Below are positions 36,665 through 45,503 of a stretch of DNA of 64,000 nt, in pieces; position 1 is the stretch's first letter, and every line of letters begins with the position of its first letter. The notes beneath the pieces were generated by a model. That model had not been told where the DNA came from, made no database searches, and was given only the letters and a program-made list of their open reading frames with translations. Position numbers and translations under genes: made by a program. The stretch comes from Pseudocoprococcus catus (GTDB taxonomy: Bacteria; Bacillota; Clostridia; Lachnospirales; Lachnospiraceae), in NCBI RefSeq assembly GCF_902381825.1, contig NZ_LR698973.1, positions 572,553 through 636,552 on the forward strand, given 5' to 3'.

Positions 36665-37167
36665 GTGAAGAAATATTACGATTATTATGTGAATAGGAGA
36701 AATACGCCTCATCTGGATTTGTATACGAAGTTAATTGGCATGTTTTATTTCTGGAATGGCATGAACTTTATATTGGGCAGTGCATATGCTTTGTCCATAG
36801 GACAAAAAAATTAGCTGTTAGTGGATTGTTTCTTGGTATATTGATGTGTAGTTTGATTAAGGACAAGACTACAGATAAGAGAAAAAGTCAAAGAGACTTG
36901 AAAGCTGTTATTGGGGATGGAATAATATATGCTATATGTGCTTTGGGAATCTCCTATGTGTTGTCATTTTGGTTATTGCTCCTTGTGTATATTTTAGAAA
37001 TGATTTATGTAGCTTGGGTTATCTTCATATATTTCAAACAGCAAAATGGACAAAGGTCCAGAAAGCAGAGAAGAAAAAAAAGAGTATTAGTGCTTGGAAA
37101 AAAGGAGCACAATAGAGATACGTTTTATATTCTGTACGAAATTTGTAATGTGTATTACATTGTCTGA
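36665..37167 (+). pseudogene. Membrane protein gene split by a frameshift at an A7 run
   Basis: Two adjacent frames encode what looks like one protein. The first, from GTG 36665 (preceded by AGGAGG), gives 49 residues ending ALSIGQKN at a TAG at 36812. The second opens at once in the next frame and runs to 37167 with two further hydrophobic spans and a basic tail (KQQNGQRSRKQRRKKRV). The junction is seven As at 36804-36810; one more A would join them as IGQKKLAVSGLFLGI. It could be a pseudogene, a phase-variable gene or a sequence error. Function is unknown; the location suggests an immunity-type membrane protein. Confidence 0.55.
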
Positions 37168-37280
37168 CACAAAAGCAGTATTTATGCGGGTAGAAGGGAC
37201 AGAAAGGTTTATATAATTAAGAGTCAGCAGAATTAGCTGCTGCCTCAAAAAGATTTGGTCATGCCAGGGGGAAGAAAGTC

Positions 37281-37754
37281 GTGAAAGAAATAAGAGGCGG
37301 TTTGCCGGAGCAATATTCAAATAAGGGATTTTGTTGGTCTTTTATTGGGTTATTTATAGTTTGTGTTTTTTTGGGCATTCTGTTATGCAGGGAAGGAACA
37401 GGAATTTGTGAGACTGTTATAGGAATCGGGTTTATGTATTTGGCTGTGTTGTATATTTATTTGAGATTTTCAGTATCATATGTTATAGATGAAACGGGGG
37501 TTACAATCACTTATATTAATTTTAAAATATGGACAGTTCATTTCAACTGGGATGAGTACTATGAAGTGGAATTTGGAACAACGAGAAAAAATGAGGCCGG
37601 TGTAGATTTTGTCATGTCTTTTAAGAAAAAGAAGAAATGTCTGAGTGATTTTATATTTTCAGGAACGGTAGGATGTGAATGTACAGAAGAGACGTATGCA
37701 CTGGTGAAAAGCTGGCTGCCGGAGAGTGTGAGGATGCCAAAGGTGAAATTCTGA
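37281..37754 (+). CDS. Orphan immunity-like membrane protein (157 aa)
   Basis: It starts with GTG after GGGGGAAG. Two hydrophobic spans (about 17-37 and 44-63) are followed by a soluble PH-like part (VIDETGVTITYINFKIWTVHFNWDEYYEVEFG) and a C-terminal helix with TYALVKSWLPESV. This is the same general plan as the proteins at 15407 and 35797, though more distant. The local AT content is high. Immunity is inferred from arrangement only. Confidence 0.5.
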   Translation: MKEIRGGLPEQYSNKGFCWSFIGLFIVCVFLGILLCREGTGICETVIGIGFMYLAVLYIYLRFSVSYVIDETGVTITYINFKIWTVHFNWDEYYEVEFGTTRKNEAGVDFVMSFKKKKKCLSDFIFSGTVGCECTEETYALVKSWLPESVRMPKVKF

Positions 37755-37794
37755 AGGAGCATTTGTTACTGAGAGTGAAGGGGATGCATATTTT

Positions 37795-38214
37795 ATGGAA
37801 TATGTAGTTGAAACAGAAAAAGAAATTGTTCAAAACTATATCATAAAAAGTAAGCAGGAAAGAATTGAGTGGGAATTAAGTCATTCAAAGAAGCGAAAAG
37901 ATATTATATGGCATTTCCATAAACCAGATATTTTTAAAGAAGCTTGTCTGCATGCGGTTGATTATATGGATAAAGAAGCGATGAAAAATTATCTTCATAA
38001 GCTAAGTGGTGCGGAAAATGTTTATTTTATTGGTGAAGATTATATAGGGAAAATGCTGTTGGAGCAAGCAGCAGAGAGGGCCAACGAAGGAGAAATTTGT
38101 ATTATATATTGTGGAAACGGAATCGGATATTATCAGGGAGAACAGGAAAAAGGAGCTCCGCCAAGGTTTATGCTTCTGAAAGAAAAATGTTGCAAAACAC
38201 CCTCTAAAATCTAA
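37795..38214 (+). CDS. Hypothetical protein (139 aa)
   Basis: A soluble acidic/basic mixed protein with no membrane span or signal peptide. Segments such as IIWHFHKPDIFKEACLHAVDYM and LCIIYCGNG-like ICIIYCGNGIGYYQG suggest a compact alpha/beta fold, but I do not recognise the family. It lies in the orphan toxin-immunity cluster, so an immunity role is possible. GAAGGGG precedes the ATG. Its last codons contain the first of three direct repeats that continue downstream. Confidence 0.5.
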   Translation: MEYVVETEKEIVQNYIIKSKQERIEWELSHSKKRKDIIWHFHKPDIFKEACLHAVDYMDKEAMKNYLHKLSGAENVYFIGEDYIGKMLLEQAAERANEGEICIIYCGNGIGYYQGEQEKGAPPRFMLLKEKCCKTPSKI

Positions 38215-38262
38215 GAAAAATGTTACAAACATCGCTGAATAAAGCAGGAAAAATGTTACAAT
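38182..38262 (+). repeat. Three 15-bp direct repeats at exact 33-bp spacing
   Basis: GAAAAATGTTRCAAW occurs at 38182-38196, 38215-38229 and 38248-38262. Start-to-start distance is 33 bp both times, about three helical turns, while the intervening 18 bp differ. This resembles an operator array upstream of the ATPase gene. Confidence 0.75.
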
Positions 38263-38283
38263 ACTTGTATTAGGGGTGATTTG

Positions 38284-39147
38284 ATGCTTAAAAGAGAGAT
38301 ATCAGAGCGTTTATATTCGTGGAAAAATGAGAATAAAAAGAAAGCGTTATGTGTGATTGGTGCGAGACAGATTGGCAAAACGACGATTATCCGAGAATTT
38401 GCCCGGAAAGAATACGAGTATTTTGTTGAGGTAAATTTTATATTAGATAAGGGAGCTGATCAGATATTTGATGGCAAATTGGATGCAGATACAATTATCG
38501 AGAATCTGACAGCTTTTAAGATGCAGAAACTGGAACCCGGAAAGACTTTGATTTTTCTGGATGAAATACAGGAGTGTCCGAATGCCCGTTGTGCCATTAA
38601 GTTCCTTGTGGAGGATGGAAGGTTCGATTATATAGAATCAGACTCTTTGCTGGGCGTCAAGTATAAAGAAGTTCCGTCTTATGCAGTGGGGTTTGAAGAA
38701 ATTGTTTATATGTATCCTATGAATTTCAGGGAGTTCCTTGGAGCGAATGGCGTACAGGAGACGACATTTGCAGCTTTGCAGTCCTGTTATGAAAAGCACG
38801 AGAAAGTTCCGCAGGTAATGCACGAAACACTGTTAAAACTATTTGCGGCCTATATTGTAGTTGGCGGTATGCCGGATGTTGTCCAGACTTATGTTAATAC
38901 CCATGATATTGGAAAAGTTATTCAGGTTCAGAGAAACATTCTGGAATTATACAGGCAGGACATAGCCAAATATGCAGAGGGTTCGGATAAGATAAAAATA
39001 AAAGCGATTTTCGACAGCATTGCCTCTCAGTTGGATGATAAAAACAGACGATTTGTTCTGAATCATATTGATGAAAATGGAAGAATGAACCGTTATGAAT
39101 CAAAAAACAATCGTAAAAATTTACGATTGTTTTTTGTACGTTTTTGA
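38284..39147 (+). pseudogene. DUF4143-type AAA ATPase, 3'-truncated
   Basis: The N-terminal two-thirds of a P-loop ATPase of the AAA_14/DUF4143 type: Walker A GARQIGKTTIIREFA, Walker B TLIFLDEIQECPNA, and IVYMYPMNFREFLGANGVQ with VVGGMPDVVQTYV. Relatives are about 400-450 aa and continue with a DUF4143 domain. Here the homology stops at NGRMNRYES and the frame runs into a terminator hairpin, giving 287 residues. The end was probably deleted and joined to the terminator of the convergent operon. The start is placed at ATG 38284 after AGGGGTG. Confidence 0.75.
39101..39136. terminator. Perfect 16-bp bidirectional terminator
   Basis: 39101-39116 and 39121-39136 are exact reverse complements with A and T runs at the ends and a 4-nt loop. 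It ends the minus-strand DUF6320 operon and is read into by the truncated ATPase frame. Confidence 0.85.
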
Positions 39148-39171
39148 ACGCGTAATTGTATGTGCGTATTT

Positions 39172-39876
39172 TTATATATGCATCCTTCTCCGGACTTCCT
39201 CCCTCAACCGGCTTCGCAGCAGGATAGTCACCAGTGTCACGTCGATGATAATAGCGCAGGTGAGGACAATGGCGGACCAGGAAAGAGCCATTGGCACGGC
39301 GTAATAACGGCGCGTCAGCAGTTCTACACAGACAGAGTAAATGCCGATTTCTGCCACGAGGATGACAGCCTGGGAAAGTATAGAGCTTCTCGGATGGCCC
39401 ATACTGATGGCGAAGAAGAAAACTGCCAGTGTGCCCAGAATAATCAGGGGCAGGGCGATAGCTGTGTACCAGCCGTTGCCGGGATGGAGCCAGGCAATGA
39501 TGCCGAAGTACATGGCGATGCCCAGACCGTCCAGAAGCAACGTGATTCGAAAGACGGCCTTGGTCGGAAAGAAAATCGGCAGGCAGAAAATCCACAGGAC
39601 GATACAGGTGCCGATGACATAGAAGGACCAGTGGGAAAATGTGATAAAAAAAAGGTTCAAAAGTCCGCAGACAACTGCTGTTGCGGCCAGACAGACGGCC
39701 ATGAGAATGGCGGTTTCCTTGCGGATGCCTGAATCCACATAGCCTTTGTCCACAGGATAGGGCTTTGGTGAAACGGTATCCACCGGTTGGTTGGGATTGA
39801 TAACCTTGGTATTACACAGCGGGCAGACGGAGCAGGTTTTGTCCAGTTCCACACCGCAGTTGACACAATATGACAT
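39172..39876 (-). CDS. DUF6320-like zinc-ribbon membrane protein
   Basis: A 234-aa protein with an N-terminal zinc ribbon (YCVNCGVELDKTCSVCPLC) and about six membrane spans, ending in an Arg-rich tail. It matches the pattern of DUF6320 proteins, which in Clostridia stand next to condensation/acyltransferase-like genes, as here. Its ATG overlaps the stop of the acyltransferase gene and has AGGAG before it. The biochemical role is unknown. Confidence 0.75.
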   Translation of the reverse strand: MSYCVNCGVELDKTCSVCPLCNTKVINPNQPVDTVSPKPYPVDKGYVDSGIRKETAILMAVCLAATAVVCGLLNLFFITFSHWSFYVIGTCIVLWIFCLPIFFPTKAVFRITLLLDGLGIAMYFGIIAWLHPGNGWYTAIALPLIILGTLAVFFFAISMGHPRSSILSQAVILVAEIGIYSVCVELLTRRYYAVPMALSWSAIVLTCAIIIDVTLVTILLRSRLREEVRRRMHI

Positions 39877-41204
39877 TAAAATTCACTCCTGTTCATATCA
39901 CGGTTGGTTTCAATTTTGACATGCAGGCCTTCTTGGACTAATTTCCTAAAGAAAAAGCGTTCCACGTCGGTTTCGATAATAGTACTTGTAAAGTTGATGC
40001 TCAGGGTATCGCCGAAACTTCCTACAGCGCAATTGGTTCTCAGGGAGAAAGGCTGCCCCATCAATACGTCAAAATAATCGACAAATTCACGCATTTCTTC
40101 TGGCACATCAATGACACCCAGATTCGTCAGGCCGGCGGTGGACTGTTTGTCCTGCACACGGATATAAAACTGTTTCACAACGATATCTTTGACAAAAAGC
40201 GGCACAATACGGATCAGCGGGCTCTGCTGGGTAGAGGCGTTGGTGGTAATGTCGGCATTTAGAAACTTGTCATTAATGTAAAAACGCATGTAGTTGTGGA
40301 CATGGGTGATGATTTCCTCAAAGGTATAGTCCCCCATGCGCGGGTCCACAGAAGGGTAAACCATGGCAATAAAATTTCGCAATGTGTCTGATGGAAAAAT
40401 ATTGCGTAGATTCACGGGAAGCGCCAGTGCCACGGGATGTTCCCTGAAAACATGGTCCGCTTTCTGTTTTTCTAATAAAGCATACAGAAGTACCGCATTC
40501 AAATATTCCGTCAGGGTCACATGATAACTGCGGGCTTTCTGCAGGACTTCCTGTACAGACAGCAGGCCATGGATGATATTCAGTGTGTAAAAGGGCTCCC
40601 TGTGGCCGCGGATGCGGTAGGCTTTGCCCTGACTGCGGGGGCGTTTGACTCTGGAGGAAGCATATTTGATATAGGCATCCTCCATTTCCTCCGGCCGAGG
40701 CGGTTCGTTGATATCCAGAACGCCGCAGGTGTTGGAAATCTCATGCCCTTTCAGACGGAGATAAACGGCTGTGATGGTTTTCAGCAGTTTCAGGGCACCG
40801 CTGCCGTCGGAAAGAGAGTGAAAGACTTCCAGCGAAATACGGCATCTGTAATAGTAAATTCGGATTAAATATCTGTTGTTAGATTTAAACAACATTGGCA
40901 TGCAGGGATTAATGATATCCGGCATCACAAAGGGACCGGGATGGTCATTGGGTTCCAGATACCGCCAGAAAATACCCTTATGAAGGGCAACTTTGAAGGC
41001 CGGAAATCTCGGCAATGTCAGATCCACAGCCCTCTGCAGTGTGTCAGGGTCTATTTCCTCCTTTAAAACAACCGACAGACGGAACACGTTGGAGAAGTTC
41101 CGGCGCTGCAGTGTTGGGTAGACATTGGCGGATAAGTCCAGCTTATACCATGTTTTATGTTGTTTTTTTGGTGTATGCTTTATTGTTTTATTGATTGTTT
41201 TCAT
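39876..41204 (-). CDS. Alcohol acetyltransferase/condensation-domain-like protein
   Basis: A CoA-dependent acyltransferase-fold protein of about 442 aa. The active-site region is CRISLEVFHSLSDGSGALKLLK, in which HSLSDG corresponds to the HHxxxDG motif with the first His replaced. ALALPVNLRNIFPSDTLRNF and the C-terminal segments fit the condensation superfamily. It probably esterifies a lipid or glycan precursor together with the DUF6320 protein. The frame extends to an ATG at 41246, but that N-terminus is AT-rich and hydrophobic, so I prefer 41204; neither has a clear ribosome site. Confidence 0.72.
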   Translation of the reverse strand: MKTINKTIKHTPKKQHKTWYKLDLSANVYPTLQRRNFSNVFRLSVVLKEEIDPDTLQRAVDLTLPRFPAFKVALHKGIFWRYLEPNDHPGPFVMPDIINPCMPMLFKSNNRYLIRIYYYRCRISLEVFHSLSDGSGALKLLKTITAVYLRLKGHEISNTCGVLDINEPPRPEEMEDAYIKYASSRVKRPRSQGKAYRIRGHREPFYTLNIIHGLLSVQEVLQKARSYHVTLTEYLNAVLLYALLEKQKADHVFREHPVALALPVNLRNIFPSDTLRNFIAMVYPSVDPRMGDYTFEEIITHVHNYMRFYINDKFLNADITTNASTQQSPLIRIVPLFVKDIVVKQFYIRVQDKQSTAGLTNLGVIDVPEEMREFVDYFDVLMGQPFSLRTNCAVGSFGDTLSINFTSTIIETDVERFFFRKLVQEGLHVKIETNRDMNRSEF

Positions 41205-41305
41205 AATTTTTATTATAATGTTACTCATCATCAATAGCAAGAGCAAATACGTATAGATGTACAGGAATTAAATGTTTTGCATATAGAGCGGGAAGGAGAA
41301 AGTGA

Positions 41306-42199
41306 ATGGCGATAAGTGAAAAATCCAATCAGGGGCTGATGAAAGCCATTAAAAGAATGCATACCCTTGTGGAGAGTGATGACCTTGAGAGAGTCCGGGC
41401 GTCCCAGGAGAATATCAGCGCCCTGTTGAAGCATAGAGAGTTGAATTATGAGCCTTTTCAGGTGGGGGAGATTCCGTCGGAATGGGTCAGTGTGAAGCGC
41501 AGCCATATGCGGAAGTTTGTGATTTTCTATTGTCATGGCGGCGGTTACAATACAGGCAGTTTTCATTATGCCAGAAGCATTACCAACAAATTGTCGAGTA
41601 CCACTTCCATGGATGTGTTGAGCTTTGACTATCGGCTGGCACCGGAACATCCTTATCCCTCAGCCACGGAGGATGCCTTGGCCGTCTGGGATTATCTGAT
41701 GCATCTGGGTTATGGTGCCAGGGATGTCATTGTAGCCGGGGATTCTGCCGGAGGCAATCTGGCCCTGTCCCTTGTCCTGAAGCTGAAAGAGCAGAAACGA
41801 ATTTTGCCAAGGGGACTGATTCTTTTTTCACCGTGGACAGACCTGACAGGCAGCGGCAAGTCTTATGAGACAAAGGTGGACGTGGACCCGATCCTGAACC
41901 GGGAATATCTGGACAATGCCATTGCGGCCTATGCTTCAGGACAGGATTTGAAGAATCCGTTGATTTCCCCGCTTTTCGGCAATTTCACGGGTTTCCCGCC
42001 AACTTATATCCAGGTGGGGAGCAACGAACTGCTTTTGTCAGATTCATTATTGCTCAAAAAAAATCTGGAAAAATACCATGTCCCAGTACGTCTTGAAGAG
42101 TACAAGGGAATGTGGCATGTTTTCCAGATGTCACCTTTTAAAACTGCTTATGATGCTATGGATCAGGTTGCGGAATTTATCTTCGATATCTGTCGTTAG
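41306..42199 (+). CDS. Alpha/beta hydrolase (hormone-sensitive-lipase-type esterase)
   Basis: A 297-aa esterase. The oxyanion-hole motif is FYCHGGGYNTGS, the nucleophile elbow VVAGDSAGGNLALS, the acid part lies around VDVDPILNREYL and LLLSDSLLL, and the catalytic His is in GMWHVFQM. AGGAGAAAG precedes the ATG. It is divergent from the acyltransferase-DUF6320 operon, and the two may act on the same ester. The substrate is unknown. Confidence 0.88.
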   Translation: MAISEKSNQGLMKAIKRMHTLVESDDLERVRASQENISALLKHRELNYEPFQVGEIPSEWVSVKRSHMRKFVIFYCHGGGYNTGSFHYARSITNKLSSTTSMDVLSFDYRLAPEHPYPSATEDALAVWDYLMHLGYGARDVIVAGDSAGGNLALSLVLKLKEQKRILPRGLILFSPWTDLTGSGKSYETKVDVDPILNREYLDNAIAAYASGQDLKNPLISPLFGNFTGFPPTYIQVGSNELLLSDSLLLKKNLEKYHVPVRLEEYKGMWHVFQMSPFKTAYDAMDQVAEFIFDICR

Positions 42200-42203
42200 T
42201 ACC

Positions 42204-42231
42204 ATCGGACAAGAGCTATCTCCTGTCCGAT
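42204..42231. terminator. Hairpin between convergent hydrolase and pncB genes
   Basis: ATCGGACA (42204-42211) pairs with TGTCCGAT (42224-42231). No T run follows, so it is a weak terminator at best. Confidence 0.45.
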
Positions 42232-42274
42232 ACAGGCGGTTTGGCAAAAGTGTATGCGCAAACAAATTCTGCGG

Positions 42275-43735
42275 CTAATCTTTGATAGTGTGAGCGTCGT
42301 CTAACAACTGGTTCTTCAGGTCGTACAGCTTGCGGGAAAGGTCCACATAGACTTCCTGGGGATTGATAAGTCGTTTGGATTCATCCCAGAGAGTGGCCTT
42401 TTCCTGTGTGCAGTAAGCCTGAATGTCCATAACAGACGGAGATTCATAGACACACTGACCGTTTTTGAATATCGGAACAAGCAGTTCACGAATCGTATAA
42501 GTGCCGGCTTCCAGTCGGGTACGCTTCCATGTGGCCAGCGGATCGAACAGAGTCAGCGGCTGATCTTCTGTGAAGACCTCATCTTCCAGGGTGATCAGAT
42601 CGGCTTTGATCTTTCCGCTGGCTTTGTCATAGATACGAAGAATTTTCTTGTTGCCCGGATTTGTGACTTTCTCAACATTCTCGGAGACTTTGATCTTCGG
42701 TATTTCTGTGCCGTTTTCGTCGATAATGCAGGCCAGTTTGTAAACACCGCCGAAGGATGGGCAGTCTTTGGAGGTGATCAGGTTTGTGCCGACACCCCAT
42801 GAAGTGATTTTGGCCCCCTGATTCATCAGACTATTGATCAGGTATTCGTCCAGATCGCTGGATGCGGAGATGATAGCATCCGGGAATCCGGCTTCATCCA
42901 GCATGATACGGGCTTTTTTGGTGAGATAAGCCAGGTCACCGCTGTCAAGACGGATACCGAAGAGCTTGGAGTGGATACCCTTTTCACGCATTTCCCTAAA
43001 GACCTGGATGGCGTGTTTGACACCGGAGTTCAGTGTGTCATAGGTGTCCACCAGCAACAGGCAGTTGTCCGGGAAGAGTTCTGCATACGTCCGGAATGCT
43101 TCCAGTTCGGATGGAAAGCTCATGATCCAGCTGTGGGCATGGGTGCCTTTGACCGGAATATCAAACATCTGTCCGGCCAGGACGTTGCTGGTGCCGATGC
43201 ATCCGGCGATCACGGCGGCTCTTGCACCGTAGATACCGGCATCCGGACCCTGGGCACGGCGAAGACCGAACTCCATGACGCCGCCGCCAGCTTCCTGAAC
43301 GACACGGGCGGCCTTGGTGGCGATCAGGCTCTGGTGATTGATGATGTTCAGCAGAGCGGTCTCAACAAGCTGGGCTTCCATGATTGGTGCGATGACTTTG
43401 ACCAGCGGTTCCTTCGGGAAAATGATTGTTCCTTCGGGAATGGCATAGATATCACCTGTAAACCGAAAGTTTTTCAGATAATCAAGGAAATCTTCCTGGA
43501 AAAATCCGGTGCTTCTCAGATAATCAATATCTTCCTGTTCAAAATGCAGGTCTTTGATGTAATCAATAGCCTGGTCAAGACCGCAGGCAATGGCATAGGC
43601 ACCGCCGCACGGATTCTGGCGATAAAAAACATCAAAGACAACATGTTCTTTGGAGTGAGTTTTAAAGTAGCCCTGCATCATGGTCAATTCATATAAATCT
43701 GTCAATAAAGTCAAATTTCTGCTATTCGTATTCAT
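42275..43735 (-). CDS. pncB: Nicotinate phosphoribosyltransferase
   Basis: Makes nicotinate mononucleotide from nicotinate and PRPP in NAD salvage. At 486 aa it matches the longer Gram-positive PncB form. Family blocks: LLTDLYELTMMQGYF at the N-terminus, VVFDVFYRQNPCGGAYAIACGL, MEFGLRRAQGPDAGIYGARAAVIAGC (phosphate-binding and active-site His region nearby), GTHAHSWIMSF, LLLVDTYDTLNSGVKHA and GIRLDSGDLAYL. It is transcribed alone, downstream of the deaminase gene in the same direction, with a 78-nt gap. Confidence 0.94.
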   Translation of the reverse strand: MNTNSRNLTLLTDLYELTMMQGYFKTHSKEHVVFDVFYRQNPCGGAYAIACGLDQAIDYIKDLHFEQEDIDYLRSTGFFQEDFLDYLKNFRFTGDIYAIPEGTIIFPKEPLVKVIAPIMEAQLVETALLNIINHQSLIATKAARVVQEAGGGVMEFGLRRAQGPDAGIYGARAAVIAGCIGTSNVLAGQMFDIPVKGTHAHSWIMSFPSELEAFRTYAELFPDNCLLLVDTYDTLNSGVKHAIQVFREMREKGIHSKLFGIRLDSGDLAYLTKKARIMLDEAGFPDAIISASSDLDEYLINSLMNQGAKITSWGVGTNLITSKDCPSFGGVYKLACIIDENGTEIPKIKVSENVEKVTNPGNKKILRIYDKASGKIKADLITLEDEVFTEDQPLTLFDPLATWKRTRLEAGTYTIRELLVPIFKNGQCVYESPSVMDIQAYCTQEKATLWDESKRLINPQEVYVDLSRKLYDLKNQLLDDAHTIKD

Positions 43736-43813
43736 ATCTCTTCCTCTATTTATTCACATGCTGCATGCCAAACCGCTTTCCGGGATCAAAGAGAGTGCGG
43801 TGCAGCAGGATGC

Positions 43814-44293
43814 TTATTTATTCCAGTAACCTTCGTGAACTTTGGCAGCGGCAGGTGCCAGTTCAGGGAAAGGCCCTGTGACTTCAATGGCCTTCTGACC
43901 TTTGGCGAAGACGTCGCGGCAAGGCAGATCGAAGGTCGGGTTCTGAGGATCGGCACCTGTCAGGGAGAGCAGATCCTTCTCTGTCATGGCATACACAACA
44001 TGGCCGATGTTGCCCCAGTAAATGGCACCGGAACACATGGCACAAGGCTCTGCCGTTGTGTAAAGTGTGCAGTCCCAGAGAAATTCTTTGCTGTAAGCGT
44101 GGGATGCACGTTCTACCAGCTGTGTCTCTGCATGACCGGTACATTTATGCTCTGTTATCTCATTATTCATCTGTTCCATAATAATATTCCCGTCTTTATC
44201 AACAAGGAGAGCCGCAAAAGGTGTATTGCCGGATTCTCTTGATTTGACGGATAATTCAATTGCGCGTTTTAAGTAAGCTTCATGTGACTGCAT
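43814..44293 (-). CDS. Nucleoside deaminase (CMP/dCMP deaminase fold)
   Basis: A zinc deaminase of 159 aa. Zinc ligands and the catalytic Glu are in GHAETQLVERA (HAE) and TAEPCAMCSGAIYWG (PCxxC). The C-terminal part with VVYAMTEKDLLSLTG resembles guanine deaminase/GuaD-like nucleoside deaminases rather than TadA, whose tRNA-binding tail is absent. Guanine or cytosine-type substrates are possible. GGGAGGTAC precedes the ATG. Confidence 0.87.
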   Translation of the reverse strand: MQSHEAYLKRAIELSVKSRESGNTPFAALLVDKDGNIIMEQMNNEITEHKCTGHAETQLVERASHAYSKEFLWDCTLYTTAEPCAMCSGAIYWGNIGHVVYAMTEKDLLSLTGADPQNPTFDLPCRDVFAKGQKAIEVTGPFPELAPAAAKVHEGYWNK

Positions 44294-44325
44294 GAGGTAC
44301 CTCCCGTATTTTATTAATTGAAACT

Positions 44326-44354
44326 AGTATACTGCAATTTCAGGAAAAACGCAA
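44326..44354 (-). promoter_or_regulatory. Promoter of the nucleoside deaminase gene
   Basis: On the minus strand: TTGCGT (44354-44349), a 17-bp spacer and TATACT (44331-44326), about 32 nt before the start codon. Confidence 0.6.
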
Positions 44355-44498
44355 ATTTTGTACTTTTTCTAGTCCATTTTTGGAAAAAGATGGCAGATAA
44401 TTAAACGAATATAAATAGAAAAAGAAGGGATATTTGGTTATAACTGGAATATTATTGAATAATTGGGGAAATATTTATGAATTTTTTTGAAAATTCAT

Positions 44499-44527
44499 TT
44501 GATTTTCCTTTGGAACCGTGCTATCAT
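44499..44527 (+). promoter_or_regulatory. Extended -10 promoter of the mgtC-like gene
   Basis: TTGATT (44499-44504), a 17-bp spacer and TATCAT (44522-44527) with TGC before it. The leader of about 130 nt has no recognisable riboswitch. Apart from this and the deaminase promoter, I see nothing else in the 370-bp gap 44294-44663. Confidence 0.65.
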
Positions 44528-44663
44528 GGCGACATAATAGATTGCTGTTTGGAACAGGACCTTATGGATGTCAATACCGGACATTTTGTCAGGCGGATCT
44601 GAACAGCTGCCGGACAATCAGGAAAGGGCAGGGTGAATCTACAGGAAGAAACGGGTGAAGTAA

Positions 44664-45365
44664 ATGAAAGGGTTAGAGGTGATAGGTTCCTATCTGGATG
44701 AATGGAACATCGTGACGATTACCGTCAGACTGATTTTGGCGGTCGTATGTGGAGGTGCCATCGGTCTGACCAGAAGTGTCAAGCGTCGGGGAGCGGGTTT
44801 CAAGACTCATGCTCTTGTCTGCCTTGGCTCGGCACTGGTCATGATGACGGGTCAGTATATCTATGTGGACTTCGGTGCCATATCAGATATTGCAAGACTG
44901 GCGGCTCAGGTTATCAGCGGTGTTGGTTTTCTTGGGGTTGGAACGATCATGGTCACAAGAGATAATCATGTCAAAGGATTAACAACTGCAGCAGGGTTGT
45001 GGACTTGTGCAGGCATCGGGCTTAGTATCGGCATCGGCTTTTATAGTGGTGCAGCGATCACGACGATCCTGGTACTGGTGATCTATCGGTTTATGGGAAG
45101 GGTCGATGAGATTGCCTATGAGCATTCAAGGGTTCTTGATATTTATATTGAATTTGAATCAAGACGTTCAATCGCGCCATTTATCAGTGTTCTGAAACAG
45201 AATAACTACAAGATCGTGCAGATGGAACTGAACAAATCCAAGAAGAATAAGGAAGAGCTTGTGAATGCGACACTGGTATTGGAAGTACCGGAGAAGACGA
45301 AACACGGGATTGTGATCGATCTTCTCAGGGAAATTCCGGGAATAGAATATGTAGAGGAGATTTAA
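44664..45365 (+). CDS. MgtC/SapB-family membrane protein
   Basis: A 233-aa protein with the MgtC signature. The N-terminal domain has four to five spans: LILAVVCGGAIGLTRSVKRRGAGFKTHALVCLGSALVMM (with the conserved Arg and Lys), ARLAAQVISGVGFLGVGTIMV and VKGLTTAAGLWTCAGIGL. A C-terminal ACT-like cytosolic domain (about 155-233) follows. MgtC proteins modulate F-type ATPase or cell-wall/phosphate homeostasis in pathogens; the role in commensal Clostridia is unclear. It is a single gene with its own promoter. Confidence 0.92.
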   Translation: MKGLEVIGSYLDEWNIVTITVRLILAVVCGGAIGLTRSVKRRGAGFKTHALVCLGSALVMMTGQYIYVDFGAISDIARLAAQVISGVGFLGVGTIMVTRDNHVKGLTTAAGLWTCAGIGLSIGIGFYSGAAITTILVLVIYRFMGRVDEIAYEHSRVLDIYIEFESRRSIAPFISVLKQNNYKIVQMELNKSKKNKEELVNATLVLEVPEKTKHGIVIDLLREIPGIEYVEEI

Positions 45366-45471
45366 TTTTACTGAAGCCGGTTTGAATTGACAAGCTGGTC
45401 AAAGTTTTATCAATTTTTTGAAATTATCTTGAATTTTACACATTCTTTACAGGAAATTTACTAGTTTGATG

Positions 45472-45500
45472 TTTACAGAATGACAAACTCATGGTATCAT
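45472..45500 (+). promoter_or_regulatory. Promoter of the ABC importer operon
   Basis: TTTACA (45472-45477), a 17-bp spacer and TATCAT (45495-45500) with TGG in front (extended -10). Confidence 0.7.
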
Positions 45501-45503
45501 TTT

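Noticed and set aside
38182..38262. Direct repeats as a CRISPR array
   Set aside because: Repeats of 15 bp with 18-bp spacers are too short, only three units exist, one lies in a coding region, and no cas genes are present.
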